From Sphagnum compactum (taxonomy: Eukaryota; Bryophyta; Sphagnopsida; Sphagnales): 64,000 nt of DNA. The translations under genes were made by a program, and so were the position numbers. The notes under the pieces are model-generated. The model saw only the letters and a list, made by a program, of their open reading frames with translations. It was not told the origin of the DNA and did no database searches. The stretch's first letter is position 1. Each line of letters starts with the position of its first letter. Positions 25,787 through 37,697 of this stretch are shown here, in pieces. Location of the stretch: the NCBI GenBank assembly GCA_965153455.1, contig OZ234496.1, positions 9,943,863 through 10,007,862 on the forward strand. Direction: 5' to 3'.

Positions 25787-27372
25787 TTCTCCAATACTCC
25801 TAAACCACAAAACGTTCCCTTATTGAGCCATTTACCAAAACCTATAAGCAAAAGCTCCTTCGAGCTCCTTCTCTCACTCACCCACTCTACCACAAACCCC
25901 TCGTAAACTACTTCCATGCCACACACACGCACAAACTAGTTCCAACAACGGCGCTCATCATTCATTCCTTTGAATGCGTAATGAATGCAACAATCACACA
26001 TAGAAGAAAACAAAACAATCACGCCTGAATCGTGACTCTCACGTCATTCGATCCACGACAAAGTAGCATCAACATTCCAACAAAGCTGTTATACTAAGTT
26101 AGTAAACAACGCAAGTGGAGTCCACAGCTTCGACATTCACTGTAGAGATTGAAGGGAAAAAAAACAACAACAACAAAAACAAATTTCCATTTTCATCACC
26201 TATCGGTATACGAATCGGAAAGCTGCAGCAGCCTCGCTCTATTCTTGCCGTAAACCGGGTACCCCATCCAGGACACGCCACACACTCTTGTCAAATCAAC
26301 CACATTACGTCAGTCACAACCCGTATGGTTCCGTCCACTTATGCACTCCACCGGGCAGGCAACCTGGCTCCCTTTCCTCCTTCCCTCGCTCCCGTGTGTC
26401 TGTCTCGTTCTCTTTCTCTCCCGCCTCCTGCTGTGTGCAAGCATCCGCCCTATTCATCATTATCCAACATCCTCGTTGCTCTTGTTCTTCTTCTACTTCC
26501 GAAGCCAACCTGGTCAAGTCTGCTGTTAGTACCTTTCCGTTGTCGCTCTTCCCCTATCCTCTCATCTCCTCTCTCGTCTTCTCTGGTTTCTTTTCCTTTC
26601 CTTCCTCTCTCTCTCTCTCTCTCTCTCCCCTCCTCGTCTTCTTCCTGCGCATTCCAAGCTCCGATTCTGAATTCCGGACACACGCTGCCTGATGAACCCA
26701 TGTCTTTTACCACGTTTAACGAACATGCCACAATTTTTGGTTTTTTTTGTTTTTTTGGTTGACCCCTTGTGGAAAAAAATAAAAATCTTGTGAGTGAGTA
26801 ACGACGTAGTGACGTTATTTCTGGGTCATTTGAAATTCGTTCTACCCCCGTCGCTCCGTCTTCGAGGCGTCGTCGAGCGAGCACGGTACCTACAGGAGGC
26901 TGCTGCTGAAATGAAATGGCAACGAACACTCCAACTCATACCCCCCATTTGCAATGGCCAAAAATTCTTAATTTTTACCAAATCCTATTGTACCCTAGTT
27001 AAATAGGTAGCAGGTTCAGCAAAAAAAATGTATTACATATTTCTAAACATGCTATAAAAACAAAATTTTAATTAAATCTTTTTTCTCATAGGACTTTTTC
27101 TTCTGGTGAAGGAAAATTGAAGTATCCTTCTGGAATCTTCGGTTTGTTAAAATTGGAATTTTCACACTCTTGGCAAGCCTTTTGCTCTTCAACTATGCTA
27201 TTTGTAAAAACATGTACTTAAAGCAAATTGGAGAAATTTTTTAAGCATATGTATAGGTGTAAGAACCCTCCCACTATTGAGGAGTAGGCATAATAGGCCT
27301 CATACTCCTATGCCTTGTGTGATCTATGTAGGTTTGGTTCATGATCAATTTTGTCTCGTGCTTTATGATAAG
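25787..27372 (-). promoter_or_regulatory. 5' flank of the NAL1-like gene
   Basis: Presumed leader and promoter of the minus-strand gene. It holds an uninterrupted CT run (GA on the gene strand) at 26605-26627 within a wider pyrimidine-rich zone, 26350-26650. GA/CT repeats near plant promoters can bind BBR/BPC factors; that role here is a guess. The several overlapping ORFs in this zone are low-complexity Ser/Arg/Leu-rich frames on both strands and look non-coding. Confidence 0.4.
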
Positions 27373-27481
27373 TAAAGCCCTTGGGTGGGTGGAACATTCT
27401 CAAAATGGGGGGCCAGATTCGGCCATTGCGTCGTCACCTTAGGCCCCTTATTTCAAAGAATGCCCCCACCCTAGGGCTTTA
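27373..27481. repeat. 109-bp foldback element with imperfect arms of about 40 bp
   Basis: The left end TAAAGCCCTTGGGTGG and the right end CCACCCTAGGGCTTTA are inverted copies. The similarity runs inward about 40 bases on each side, through the ACATTCTCAAAATGGGGGGCC stretch opposite GGCCCCTTATTTCAAAGAATGC, leaving a short loop around 27413-27440. Size and form suit a MITE or small foldback element. No target duplication is obvious. Confidence 0.6.
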
Positions 27482-27599
27482 CCCTACACATACTATATAC
27501 CCATGTAGGTAGTGCCCTCTTCACTTTGTTCCCAAGACTGCAGGAGCTGTTTTTGGAAATGGAAGAGAAAGTAATGGAGCCCTCTCAGATCAGAGTAGT

Positions 27600-27890
27600 G
27601 CTTTTTTTCTTTTTTTTTTTGGGTTTGGGGATGGTTTGGGACGCCAATTGGGAATATCATAAACTTTACCCTCAGAAGGGAGGCCAAGCCAATGCAGAGT
27701 TTTTTTTATTAAAAAATTCATATCGAAATTTTGGCGAAATTTTTATAAAAGAAATTTAGCAAAGTTAGTCGAATTGACAATTTTTGAAGAAAAAAATTCG
27801 CCAATTTATTTGTCGAAAAATAGCGAAATTTCGCCAGGAAAAAAAACACGGGGCCAACGGGGGGACTCCAATAAAAATACCCGCACGAGA

Positions 27891-27921
<31 letters not shown>

Positions 27922-28500
27922 GAAAAAAAAATTGGGGACTATAATAATGCGAATCAAATAATAAGTTTTCGGCGTGTCAGGAATTAAATTCAAAGTTGAG
28001 AGGGTGTAATGAATGTTGGCTCCCCAAATGGGAAAAGAGTACAATGTAAGCAGAGAATTAACGGCTTTGGAATACAAAGCCTGCAGTCATTCCATTCCCC
28101 GGGCCTAAACCCCACTGGCCACACATCAAATAAAATTAACCCCCACGGGCTACGATGTAGCGTTGGGTGGGTACCAACCACCCCTCGCCCCTCGCCCTTT
28201 TTCAGTAACCCCAACCAGTGATTTTTTTTTTTTCAAGTATGCCTAGTTGCCAATTTGGCTACAGAGTTCAGCTATCAATTAGCCTAACTGGCTAAATTTT
28301 TATGTGAAGTGGAGCTTAACTGGCGAATTTTTTTCAATGGAGGGTGGCTATGGTGGCGACTTGTTTTTTTTTTTTTTTTGGCAACTGTCTGCAAATTGCC
28401 GACAATAATAATATTGTGATCTAAAATGCTGGTGACATAATTAGGTCTTGCTATGTCATATATTTGGCTACAAGGTGGGTGGCAAAGGAAGTAAATATGG
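27600..28500. repeat. Related dispersed repeat region, with a GA microsatellite
   Basis: The block has the same vocabulary as the repeats upstream of RHM, POLA2 and MAD1: GGCGAAATTT at 27734, GCGAAATTTCGCC near 27823, TTGGCTACA at 28254, TGGCTAAATTTT near 28290 and GTGGCGACTTG near 28353. I did not find the full 40-base core, so it is a distant or rearranged member. A GA run occupies about 27886-27922. It lies 1.8-2.7 kb upstream of the NAL1-like start codon. Confidence 0.4.
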
Positions 28501-30150
28501 CTACATAACATCAATCAAATTTTTGTTTTGTTTTGCCAAACTTTTGAAATTTTATTTATTATTTGTGCCAAAATCTGAATAAGTTTAGAAAGTTCAATTG
28601 TCAAGTTTTGAACCGCAAACCTTCCGTGACAACGATGTAAAATTGAGTCAATCTAAACACACTAGACCATTTTTCTTAACTGTTTATTATTTTTTATAAT
28701 CATTACTTCTCAAAATTTTCAAAATTAAAAAATCAAGTGTCGAAATTAAGATTTTAAATTTAATTAATTATTCGACAATTTGTTGTCAAAATGATAAATC
28801 TCCAATATAGTAGCATAATTTATGTGATTGCAGGAAAAAAAAAACTCCCCAAAAACAAATTCATGATAAAAATAACAATGCATGTGAGGTTTTGATTTTT
28901 AACTTGATGCAGGTCATTTGCAAATTGTTAGACAAACAACAACAACACAAAGACCTATCTAATAAGAAACATCAACAATATTTTCATTCAACCTACAACA
29001 AAAAAAAAATTCTATGTTAAAAAAATGATAATCGTATCCTTTGGTTTTGTTGTAACTTAATTTGCTCATATTCAAAATACATAAATGACCATCAATGTAA
29101 TGTTCCACTTTTATTGCAAATGATATTCCAAAATCATATCATGGTAACCATACCCTTGCTACAATCACATGTCAAAGTCGAAAATGCATAATTAATTGCC
29201 ATTCCCCTTATGTAAACAAACCATAGATTGAAAAAATTGAAAATGACTACCATGTATTTAGTTCAAGTTCAAATATTATTAGTGATCATTGGTTACATCA
29301 AAATCACAACATCATCAAAATTCAATGTACCAACCGGGGATTAGGATTTCGGAACCTAGGAATGTTGTCAACCTTCAATTAACCATCTACACAATAGTGA
29401 TGTTTAGCTTACCACTTAGCAATGGTTTGATCATAGGGAAATGTTTGCAATATAAAAAAAGATTGATTATGGAATTTAGTGCATAAGTCCAAGTGTGTGC
29501 TTAGCTGATTTTGTAGTTTGTTCTTCATGAAGCTGATGGTGCTAAAAGTTTACTCATCTTCAACAAAACCAAAGACCTAGATAGCTGTAATTTCAACAAT
29601 TATAATGGATTATAAAAGCTTGTGGTTGAAAATTAAATATTTAGAAACTTTGTGCCACAATCTAGTAGCTAGATTGAAATTATTTTCCTCTCATAAAATT
29701 TGCTCAAAGTTATGTCCCATCATCATCTTAAAATAAGAAACCTGCAAATCCAAGGTGTGAACTAAGAATAATGTAGGGACCAATTCCCCAAACTCGCCCA
29801 CCTTGTGAAGGGTACAAAAGGTGGCCTTCAACACAATTAGTTATTTATGAAATCCCTCCTTTGCATCCTTTGGATTTTTGGCCTAAAAATGGAAATAAAC
29901 AACACCTGATGCCATCATAACTTAATGTTCTACAAAGCGTCGTTCAAGCTCATTAATAGGACCCTGAGTTTGCCCTCTCACACTGTTGTTTCACTTTGTC
30001 CACAACCAACTTGAAAAAAAAATTCATGATAGGCTGAAGCTTTCGAACACCAAATAGGTCGTGTTAGTATACATGGTACTTGTGTCCAACATATGAGAAT
30101 GCCAAATACACAACATCCTCTCCACCATTGAAATCATAATTCAACTCATG
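28500..30150. other. AT-rich intergenic DNA, no gene recognised
   Basis: I see nothing that I can support as coding, RNA or a defined element here. Confidence 0.5.
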
Positions 30151-30750
30151 GGAAGGGCATCATTAATTAGGGCTTAAATGGCATTGAAAACATCAAATGT
30201 TGGATCATCAAATCTAGTGAAGGATCACAATATAACCTGTAAAGTTCATGTTGTGCTAGCTTGACACTCTTCACAAAGTCACACAAAAACATCTCTACCT
30301 TGTGCAATTTTGATCAACATATGCACACACTCAAGCAATGGTAGAATACATGGCAACCCCAAAACAAGTTCAACATCACACATCCCATGCAAATTCCTCA
30401 AAGCATGATCACTCTTGGAACTTTCAACATGCATCTTGATAAAAAGATAATGTATCTTTTAACATATACCCATTTTGTTAGAAAAAACATGGAAACCCAT
30501 TTGGTTTTGACATTTCATAGAAGTTTGTTGCCTTTGGTTTTGATCAAATCTACCAACTTTTGAAATTCAAGGAACTTCTTCGATTTATGAACAAAAAATA
30601 CATATAAGTTTTGTAATACAACCTCCAACCAATGCACAAGTTCTAGGTCACACAAAATGATCACCACTAGATTGGTCTTATGAACAAAACAATGATGCCC
30701 ACTTATAAATAGGGCAACATTTTCTTTGAATTCACTATTACAATTCATGG
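30150..30750 (-). pseudogene. Decayed hAT-like transposase fragment
   Basis: The minus-strand frame at 30748-30515 contains HHCFVHKTNLVVI, then a LVHWLEVVLQNLYVFF stretch and EFQKLVDLIKTKGNKLL. This is the pattern of hAT-superfamily (DUF4371/ZMYM-like) transposases: a His-rich CxxHxxNL start of the RNase-H-like domain, a helical stretch, then a motif before the KTRWxS box. Past 30515 the similarity continues only in broken pieces, such as FVKSVKLAQHELYRLYCDPS near 30250, after frameshifts and stops. There is no intact transposase and no terminal repeats that I can pair. A domesticated gene is unlikely given the disruptions. Confidence 0.5.
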
Positions 30751-31009
30751 TTTTTTCAATTGGATTTTCTAGTCAAAAAATACCCAAAATGACAAGCGTA
30801 AAAAAAAACCACCCTGTCAATTTGGGCAAATCATTTTGTACATGTCTAGTGTGACTAGGCAGTCAAATTGGACCTTGTCATTTTCATTAATGAAGTGACT
30901 AACAAAATGACTAACTATTTGACTGGTGGATAGTGGACCATTTGACTCGGTCAATTTTATACATAAATTAAAATCATTTTGTATATTATTATTTTTCAAA
31001 TTAAATGGT

Positions 31010-31165
31010 AGGTTGGTAGGTAATAAATAGGTTTAGGTAGGTCAAAAAAAGGCACTTAAGTAGGTTGGTGCTAAACTAGCTTAACCTACTTAACTTACTT
31101 ACCTAACATATCCTAACCACCTTAGTTTAACCTACCTACCCTAACCTTTTCAACATGCACACAGG
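31010..31165. repeat. TAGGT/ACCTA-rich degenerate tract
   Basis: About 150 bases made largely of TAGGT (first half) and ACCTA or AACCTA (second half), giving a loose inverted arrangement. It directly precedes the 39-bp array. A similar tract lies at 39125-39320. Confidence 0.6.
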
Positions 31166-31319
31166 TTGTAAGTATAAGGAATTGAACCCCAAACCAACTT
31201 GAATCATAAACCAAGTCCTTACTAATGGACTACACCATCAAAGGTGTTCAACTTTATCAAGATTTTTATTTCACATGTTCATTCACATCAATCAACATAA
31301 TAATTAAACCTAGGTGACA

Positions 31320-32513
31320 ACTAGTGGTTAAATTTAGTGATTTATAGTAATGGCTAAATTTAATGGTTAAACTCAATGATTTTAAGTAATAGTTAAACCT
31401 AATGGTTAAATCTAATGATTTAAAGTAATGGCTAAACCTAATGACTAAACTCAACAACTTAACTAAACTATTGGCTAAATCTAATGGCTAAACTCAATGA
31501 CTTAATTAAACTATTGGCTAAACTTAATGATTTAAAGAAATGGCTAAACCTAGTGGTTAAATTTGATGATTTAAATTATTAGCTAAACCTAGTGGCTAAA
31601 CGTAGTGATTTAAAGTAATGACTAAACCTAATGGCTAAATTCAATGACTTAAAGTAATAATTAAATTTAGTGGTTAAACTCAACAACTTAAACTAATGGC
31701 TAAACCTAATGGTTAAATTCGACGATTTAAACTAATGGTTAAACTTAGTGACTAAATTCACAAACTTAAATTAATGGTTAAATTTAATGGCTAAACTCGC
31801 CAACTTAAACTAATGGCTAAACGCATGAACTGAAATTAATGCATAAACCTAATGGCTAAACTCACGAACCAAAACTAATGGCTAAACCTAGTGGCTAAAT
31901 TCATTGACTTAAACTAATGGTGAAATTTAGTGGCTAAACTCACCAACTCAAACTAATGGCTAAACTTAGTGGTTTAAAATATTTGCTAAACCTAGTGGTT
32001 AAACTCAGTGCCTTAAACTATTAGCTAAACCTAATGACTAAATTCAATGGCTTAAAGTAATGGTTAAACCTAATGGCTAAATTTAGTGACTTAAACAATT
32101 AACTAAACTTAATGACTAAATTCAATGACTTAAACTATTTGTTAAATCTAATGATTAAACTCAGTGACTTAAAATAATGGTTAAACCCAATGGCTAAATT
32201 TAATGATTTAAAATGATGGCTAAACCTGGTGGTTAAACTCAATGATTTAAAATAATGGCTAAACCTAATGGTTAAACTTAATGACTTAAAGTAATGGTTA
32301 AACATAATGATTAAATTTAGTAATTTAAAATAATGGTTAAACATAATGGTTAAATTTAGTGGCTCAAAATAATGCCTAAACCTAGTGGTTAAACTTAATG
32401 ACTTAAAATAATGGTTAAATCTAATGGCTAAACTTAGTGACTTAAAATAATGGTTAAACTTAGTGGCTAAACTTAATGATTTAAAATAATGGATAAACTT
32501 AATGACTAAACTT
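31320..32513. repeat. 39-bp minisatellite array built from 13-bp monomers
   Basis: About 1.2 kb, or roughly 30 copies of a 39-base unit. Each unit is itself three related 13-base monomers, approximately AATGGCTAAACCT, AATGGTTAAACTC and AATGACTTAAAGT. The third type ends in AAAGT or AAACT and gives the 39-base rhythm. Because 39 is divisible by three, the minus strand stays open over long stretches and spells a 13-residue repeat such as FNHYFKSLSLTIR. That frame (longest at 32135-32548) is a by-product, not evidence of a protein. A few units are shortened or expanded. Confidence 0.9.
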
Positions 32514-32585
32514 GAAATTTGAAATATAAACCCTAACCTAACCAACAAGTTAATTATAAAAATTTGACTAACAAATCAAATGTAA

Positions 32586-33229
32586 AAAATTTGACCAACA
32601 AAAATCATTCATGTGATATATTTCAAACGAAGTTTATATTTGTTTAAAAAATTAATATGTGAATCATATTTGAAATTTTTTAAGTGATGAAAGATAACCA
32701 TGACACTTTAAATTTAAAATTAGTGGTTAGGGATTTAACAAATCAAGTTGAGGGTGGACATGTTCAAATATCCAACAAATCAAACTTTGAAGTCTAAAAG
32801 AAATTGAAATATCAAATATTAAAGTTTTAATATGAATGTATTTTGGATATGATAATGAAAGAAGTACCAAAATTTTAATATGAGTGCATTTTGCATATTA
32901 GAATGTAATAACTTATTACAAAAGTCACATTTCCAAATGGATGTCAAAAAATTGACTAGCATATAAAATGTCAGAAACCTAACTAGCAAATTAATTGTTA
33001 GAAATCTAACCAGCAAATCAAATATCAAAATTTTGAGCAACAAATATCATTTGCATGATATATTTCAAATAAAGTTTATATTTGTTGAAAATTTTGATAT
33101 ATGAATCATATTTGAAATTCTTAAGGTGATGGAAAATAAATTGGACACTTTAAACTTGTAATACTAATGGCTAAGGATTTAACAAGTCAAGTTGAGTGAG
33201 GACATGTTCAAATATCTAACAAACAAATA
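32586..33229. repeat. Direct duplication of about 205 bp, two diverged copies
   Basis: Copy 1 at about 32586-32787 and copy 2 at about 33024-33229 run in parallel. Shared pieces include TGATATATTTCAAA, GAATCATATTTGAAATT, GACACTTTAAA and GGACATGTTCAAATATC. They are separated by about 236 unrelated bases. They adjoin the 39-bp array and may be remnants of the unit in which it expanded. Confidence 0.65.
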
Positions 33230-34139
33230 ACTAGTATGAAAGTAAAATTAGATGATTGCAAAGATTTTAACGAAAGTAGACAATACAACAAACACATCAC
33301 ATACAAATTAAAACAAACATACAATAGGTGCAAAGGAAGCCCATACACTCAAAGTTCAAATTTTGAAAAAAATAACACTAAAACTAACTAATTGTTTTCT
33401 CCTACTACAAATTTTTTAAATGAAGTTTGGTCTTACTTGGGTCCTTAGTAATCAAAATCCCTTATAAACAAATGGTAAAAAACTTTAAATCATCTTTATG
33501 AAATTTCCATGTTCAACAAATTTGCACCTTCTTTTTCAAACTTGGTTTCTAGATCATTTTTGAAGTTTAGATTCTCCACCTAAATAATATTTTAACCAAT
33601 TAGATCTCTTGTGGGATTCAAAGAAAAATACCCTTTAGCTTTGACGTTCCTGAATTTACAAAATTAATTTGCACAATTTGCTTTGTAATCATGCAAGGTG
33701 AATGTTGATAATCATGTAACAATTTCAATCCAAAATGTTTTCAATTTATTTTTTGAACATTGCCATTTGGTTCGGTGATTATACACTAAATGGAAAGTTC
33801 TTGTGACACTTTTCGAATTCCTTTACAAATATTGCAGAAATAGTCGGAGGAATCAGGTGGTAATTTCCAAATTTGAAAAATCACAAGCTTTTGCAAATTG
33901 TTTCAAAAGGTGCCACACTTGGAGAAGTGACACTAAGCATTTAAAAAATATGTTCAAATATCACATTGAAATGTCAATATTAAAATGAATCTTCCAACAT
34001 ACAATTTTAATGTAAAACTAACACATATAATGCATTGGGTTTAAACACAAATTTTTAAATGAGAAAACAAAAGAGAAAGGAAATTGTGTTAAATTACCTC
34101 CAAATTTGTCCAGAAAGTTGTACCCACGGTTAAGGCTTG

Positions 34140-34700
34140 TGAATGTCCTCCAAGTGCTCTTGAGTTTCTTTGTCTGGTATTGGAAAGATTATGATAGAAC
34201 TCAAGGTTGAAATCAACTTCACCTCACCATAAACAATTGATGACACATTCTTCAAAAGAACAATGGCAAGTGCACCTGTTAAAAACAAATTTACCAACTC
34301 CTTGTAAGAAAAAGAAATTTTTTTCCAAAGGGAAAGAGTTATGATGTCTTCAAGTTTGGTTCCATCAACAACAATAACAATGGTTCACAAGACCATGAAC
34401 TTGAATAACAACATTAACAATACATGCAATAACATGCTGCACTTTACGAGTTAAAAATTCTACAATTGAATCACGATCCATGAACATAATCTAAGTAGGG
34501 AAGGTAGCAATTTCCATGATCTTAGTACTTAACAAGCTAATCTTGATGACATGTGGACTGTCACCATGCATATTTGACTTTGCACCACAATTGAAATTAA
34601 TGATCCTGAGGTATTTCCCTACACGAATCTTGTCAACATGATGCGGTGCAAAAGACTCTTAAATCACGGAAGTTAAGATTTGAAACTGTCACAATCAACC
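34140..34700 (-). pseudogene. Relic of an RPA-large-subunit-like OB-fold protein
   Basis: Minus-strand translations in more than one frame give VGKYLRIINFNCGAKSN, HVIKISLLSTKIMEI and EFLTRKVQHVIACIVNVVI. After a frame change comes VDGTKLEDIITLSLWKK, then KELVNLFLTGALAIVLL and a YGEVKLISTLSSIIIFPIPD stretch. The order follows the DNA-binding OB folds A and B of replication protein A 70 (a region of the form xLTLW, later LSSTxxTxxxxNPD). Stops and frameshifts rule out function. It may come from a cellular RPA1 copy or from the RPA-like gene that some plant Helitrons carry; I cannot tell which. Confidence 0.42.
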
Positions 34701-36573
34701 AAATTTTCCTGAAGGCATTTATATGTAAATTTGCCAATATCCCAACTTCCATAATGGTTCATGACTTTTCCTTCAAAACAAGCTCCTTGCATTTTTATTA
34801 CAACGTCATTGATACTCAAAACAACAAGCTTTTTCTAATCCCCTTTCATTTTTTTTGTAGGGCTAGAAGAAAAACTTGCCTCATTGGAAATTCTTTTTGC
34901 AACATTCCCATTAGCAGCCATGATAAGAAACAAAAACGTTTTAAAAAACTTTAGATGAAAATGGAACCTGCTGAATAGTTTTCTCACAAAAAAAATTATT
35001 TTCTAACACACAAGTCACTTTTATATTAGTGTTGCTAACCATGGCTATGATTATCCAGTTTTTAAAATTAGTTCAAGTTCCAAAATAAATGTAACTGTCA
35101 TGTAATTAAAAAATTGTTAAAAAACTCAAAAGCCATAAATCGCAACCTACTAAATAAAATGGACGATAAAACAAAACTTGAATGATATTATAGCCCTATG
35201 GATGGGGAGTTGATTGCATTTTATAGCTTGGATAGTTTCCATACCTTTGCCACCTTTGTTGATAAATTCCCGAGTGGAATCTGGATCATACATCTTGGAA
35301 TTGAAAACCATCCAACCTTAGCCTATTCTTTTGCCCTTCCTCAATAACATTCCCATACTCATCCATAGCCTACACATTCTCAAAAACACTAAAGCAATAA
35401 AATTTTTAAAAATTGGTACTCATTTGAGTCACATAAGACTTGGAAAACAACTTTATAATTCTCTTAGTCCCAAAGAACTGGTCTATGCAACTAACAAAAA
35501 AATGACCTACTACACAACTACCTTAAGCCCCCATTAGATTGTACGGAAAGTACTCACTTGCTCATAGGATTAGGGTTTTTTCCCCTGGTTGAAAACAATA
35601 TACATTTTGTAATAATCTGGTGACTCCAGTGGGAATGAATCAATCAACAAAAGAGAAAAAAACCTAAAAGGTAAGAGAAAACCTAAAACCCATTTGTCCA
35701 ACCATTCGATTGCGTGAACAAAAACTGACAGAAAGTACTTCAAAACCTCATTCGTTCACACATTCATTTAATCATTCAAGTACAATGAATAAAACTAACA
35801 AAAAGCACCTCGCCTAGGCTTGATAGTTTCAACGATTGACCCTTGTGAAATATATGGCAATTAACAAAGTGTACACACAAGCACTAGGTGTATACAAGAT
35901 TTGTATAATCATGCATGCAAGTCTTCTGATCATGCAATACTTGTATCAAAATATTAGTGGTCAAGGTCAAAAACTCTTCCTGTGGCATATTCTCTAACAG
36001 GTCAAGATCCACAAAAAGTTGAATACTCTTCAAATAAAGGTGCATAATTTCTACAGCTTGTGGCACAACATCTGCATGAAACTCCCAAAACCTTGTAAAC
36101 CCATTATCAATATTGCTTACCATGGCATTTAGTTTATATGTTGACAAACACATTAATTCCCTACTTGAAAAGGTAAGGTCAACTAAAGATGAACCCAGAG
36201 AGTGAAAAAAAGAAATAGTAATATAATCTGTGACATGTGCCTCAACACCCATTTAATATTCCACTTGAAAATTCTTGACTTCATTTCCCTTATAACCCCA
36301 AAAGTCAAATGGCATGGAGTAAAGCAAAGATGACAAACCAATTTTTGTTCATAAAATATGAAGAGTGATTAGTATAATTTGTGGCAATCTACAAATGAAC
36401 ACAAGAACATCAATTCAGGTGCAGCATTACTCTTACAACTTAGTAAAAAAACTGGGAAATCAAGTTTATTTAGCAAGAATTTTGCCCACTTAATTTTGGT
36501 GAGCATGTACCTCCTACATCTATGAACCGATTGTGAATGTCTCCATTACAATTACTTGCCCCAGTCACAAAGC

Positions 36574-36728
36574 TTCACTACAACAAACGGTGTCCCTGTA
36601 CACCAAGTGATTTCATTGGATTTTGAGTGAATTCATTGGTTGTAATGAACGAGGACCAGTGAAGAAGCAGTGAATTCACTGGTCTAGTGAACGAGGACCA
36701 GTGAACTGCACCCACATTTTGTAGTAAT
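36574..36728. mobile_element. Short CACTA-type MITE candidate
   Basis: The element begins CACTACAACAAA and ends ATTTTGTAGTA, inverted ends of the kind seen in CACTA-derived plant MITEs. Inside, a 17-base phrase, GAACGAGGACCAGTGAA, occurs twice in direct orientation (near 36647 and 36681), flanking GTGAATTCACTGG. It is only about 150 bases and has no coding capacity. No clean 3-base target duplication was found. Confidence 0.5.
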
Positions 36729-36796
36729 GATTGTTACCTTTTCAAAATTAAAAGTCAAGCAAAATCCACCCAAACAATGAAAGAACAAAATTATAC

Positions 36797-37697
36797 CTTT
36801 ACATATTCCACATTTTCTCCAGCAAGAATTTCCTTTCACCGTTTGGTAACCTCCTTATAAAATTCTTTCATTTCCTTGGTTTTGACTTAGACATATTTGC
36901 TTTCAAGCTTGAGATCATCCTTGGATGCATTTTGGAACTTTTTGCCTTCATATTCAGTTAAGTTTTGGGTCAAATACTCATCAATTGGATTTGTGAAAAA
37001 AAAGGTCTAAACCCCCCTAGGCAACCCTTAACAACAATAGAATATTTCATTATAAACAGTCACACCAAGGATTTCTTCACAGCTGATGAGCACACAAATC
37101 TACATACTTGCAATGCATGTGTTGTATGTAGATGAAGCAAACATACATTTATACTTTAGTTCAACTACCAAGTTTGTTTGAAGGTTGAGCAAAGTGGAAA
37201 GTGTTTTAGAGCAGGTCAAGATGTTTTTGGTCATCAAAGCTGCATTGAAAGATGATAAATATCAAGATCTATCTCATATAGGGATATTCATATGCCATAT
37301 ATGATGCACCTACACTGGAACAAGGACAATGGAAATTTCAAGTACCTCATAGCCTTTCTTCAAAAGGTTTTCTAAGAGGGTGGACTTCTCCAACTCTTTT
37401 TTATCATGACCAGTGATGTAATATATTTGCTTTTGCCCAGCTTTCATTATTACAATATATTGGTTCAATGATATCAACTTATCACCAAACTTGGAGTTGC
37501 CAAAAAAAAAAGGGGGTTCTCAGAAGTTTCTTCACACTTTAAAGGGCCAATTACATTTCTCATTCATACAAACACAATTTCATCAAAGCACCATTGCATC
37601 TATCAATGTAAGATTCAACAACTAATGGAAACCAGTGAAATTGTAGGAGCTTAGCAAAACGGTCACAAGTTGTTGCATCTTCAAGTTTTGGATCCCA
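36797..37697 (-). pseudogene. GRP94 (endoplasmic HSP90) pseudogene fragment with introns
   Basis: Three pieces on the minus strand follow the middle/C-terminal order of the ER chaperone GRP94/SHEPHERD. Around 37697-37630 is KLEDATTCDRFAKLLQFH. Around 37480-37340 is LNQYIVIMKAGQKQIYYITG followed by KKELEKSTLLENLLKKGYEV. Around 37010-36797 is FFFTNPIDEYLTQNL, then EGKKFQNASKDDLKLESK, a TAG, KEMKEFYKEVTKR, a TGA and GENVEYVK. The NPIDEYL and KKFQN words point to the ER form, not the cytosolic one. It is not a processed copy: the KKGYEV and FFFTNPIDEY pieces are separated by an intron-like stretch with a GTACTT donor and a TTTAG acceptor, and VEYVK ends at a GTATAA donor. The N-terminal ATPase domain is absent. 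Confidence 0.72.

Noticed and set aside
26115-26929. ORFs of 134-215 codons (+) and 159 codons (-) upstream of the NAL1-like gene
   Set aside because: The CT microsatellite yields Ser/Leu- or Arg/Glu-rich text. No domain is recognisable and both strands are equally open.
31010-31165. Interstitial telomere
   Set aside because: The words are TAGGT/ACCTA in mixed orientation, not the plant TTTAGGG repeat, and they lack a regular period.
32135-32548. 137-residue minus-strand ORF with an FNHYFKSL repeat
   Set aside because: It is the translation of the 39-base satellite. The frame stays open only because the unit is a multiple of three. There is no promoter, splice or family evidence.
35884-36252. 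122-residue minus-strand ORF just downstream of the GRP94 relic
   Set aside because: It looks fairly protein-like, but I could not match it to the GRP94 C-terminus or to any other family, so I leave it unannotated.
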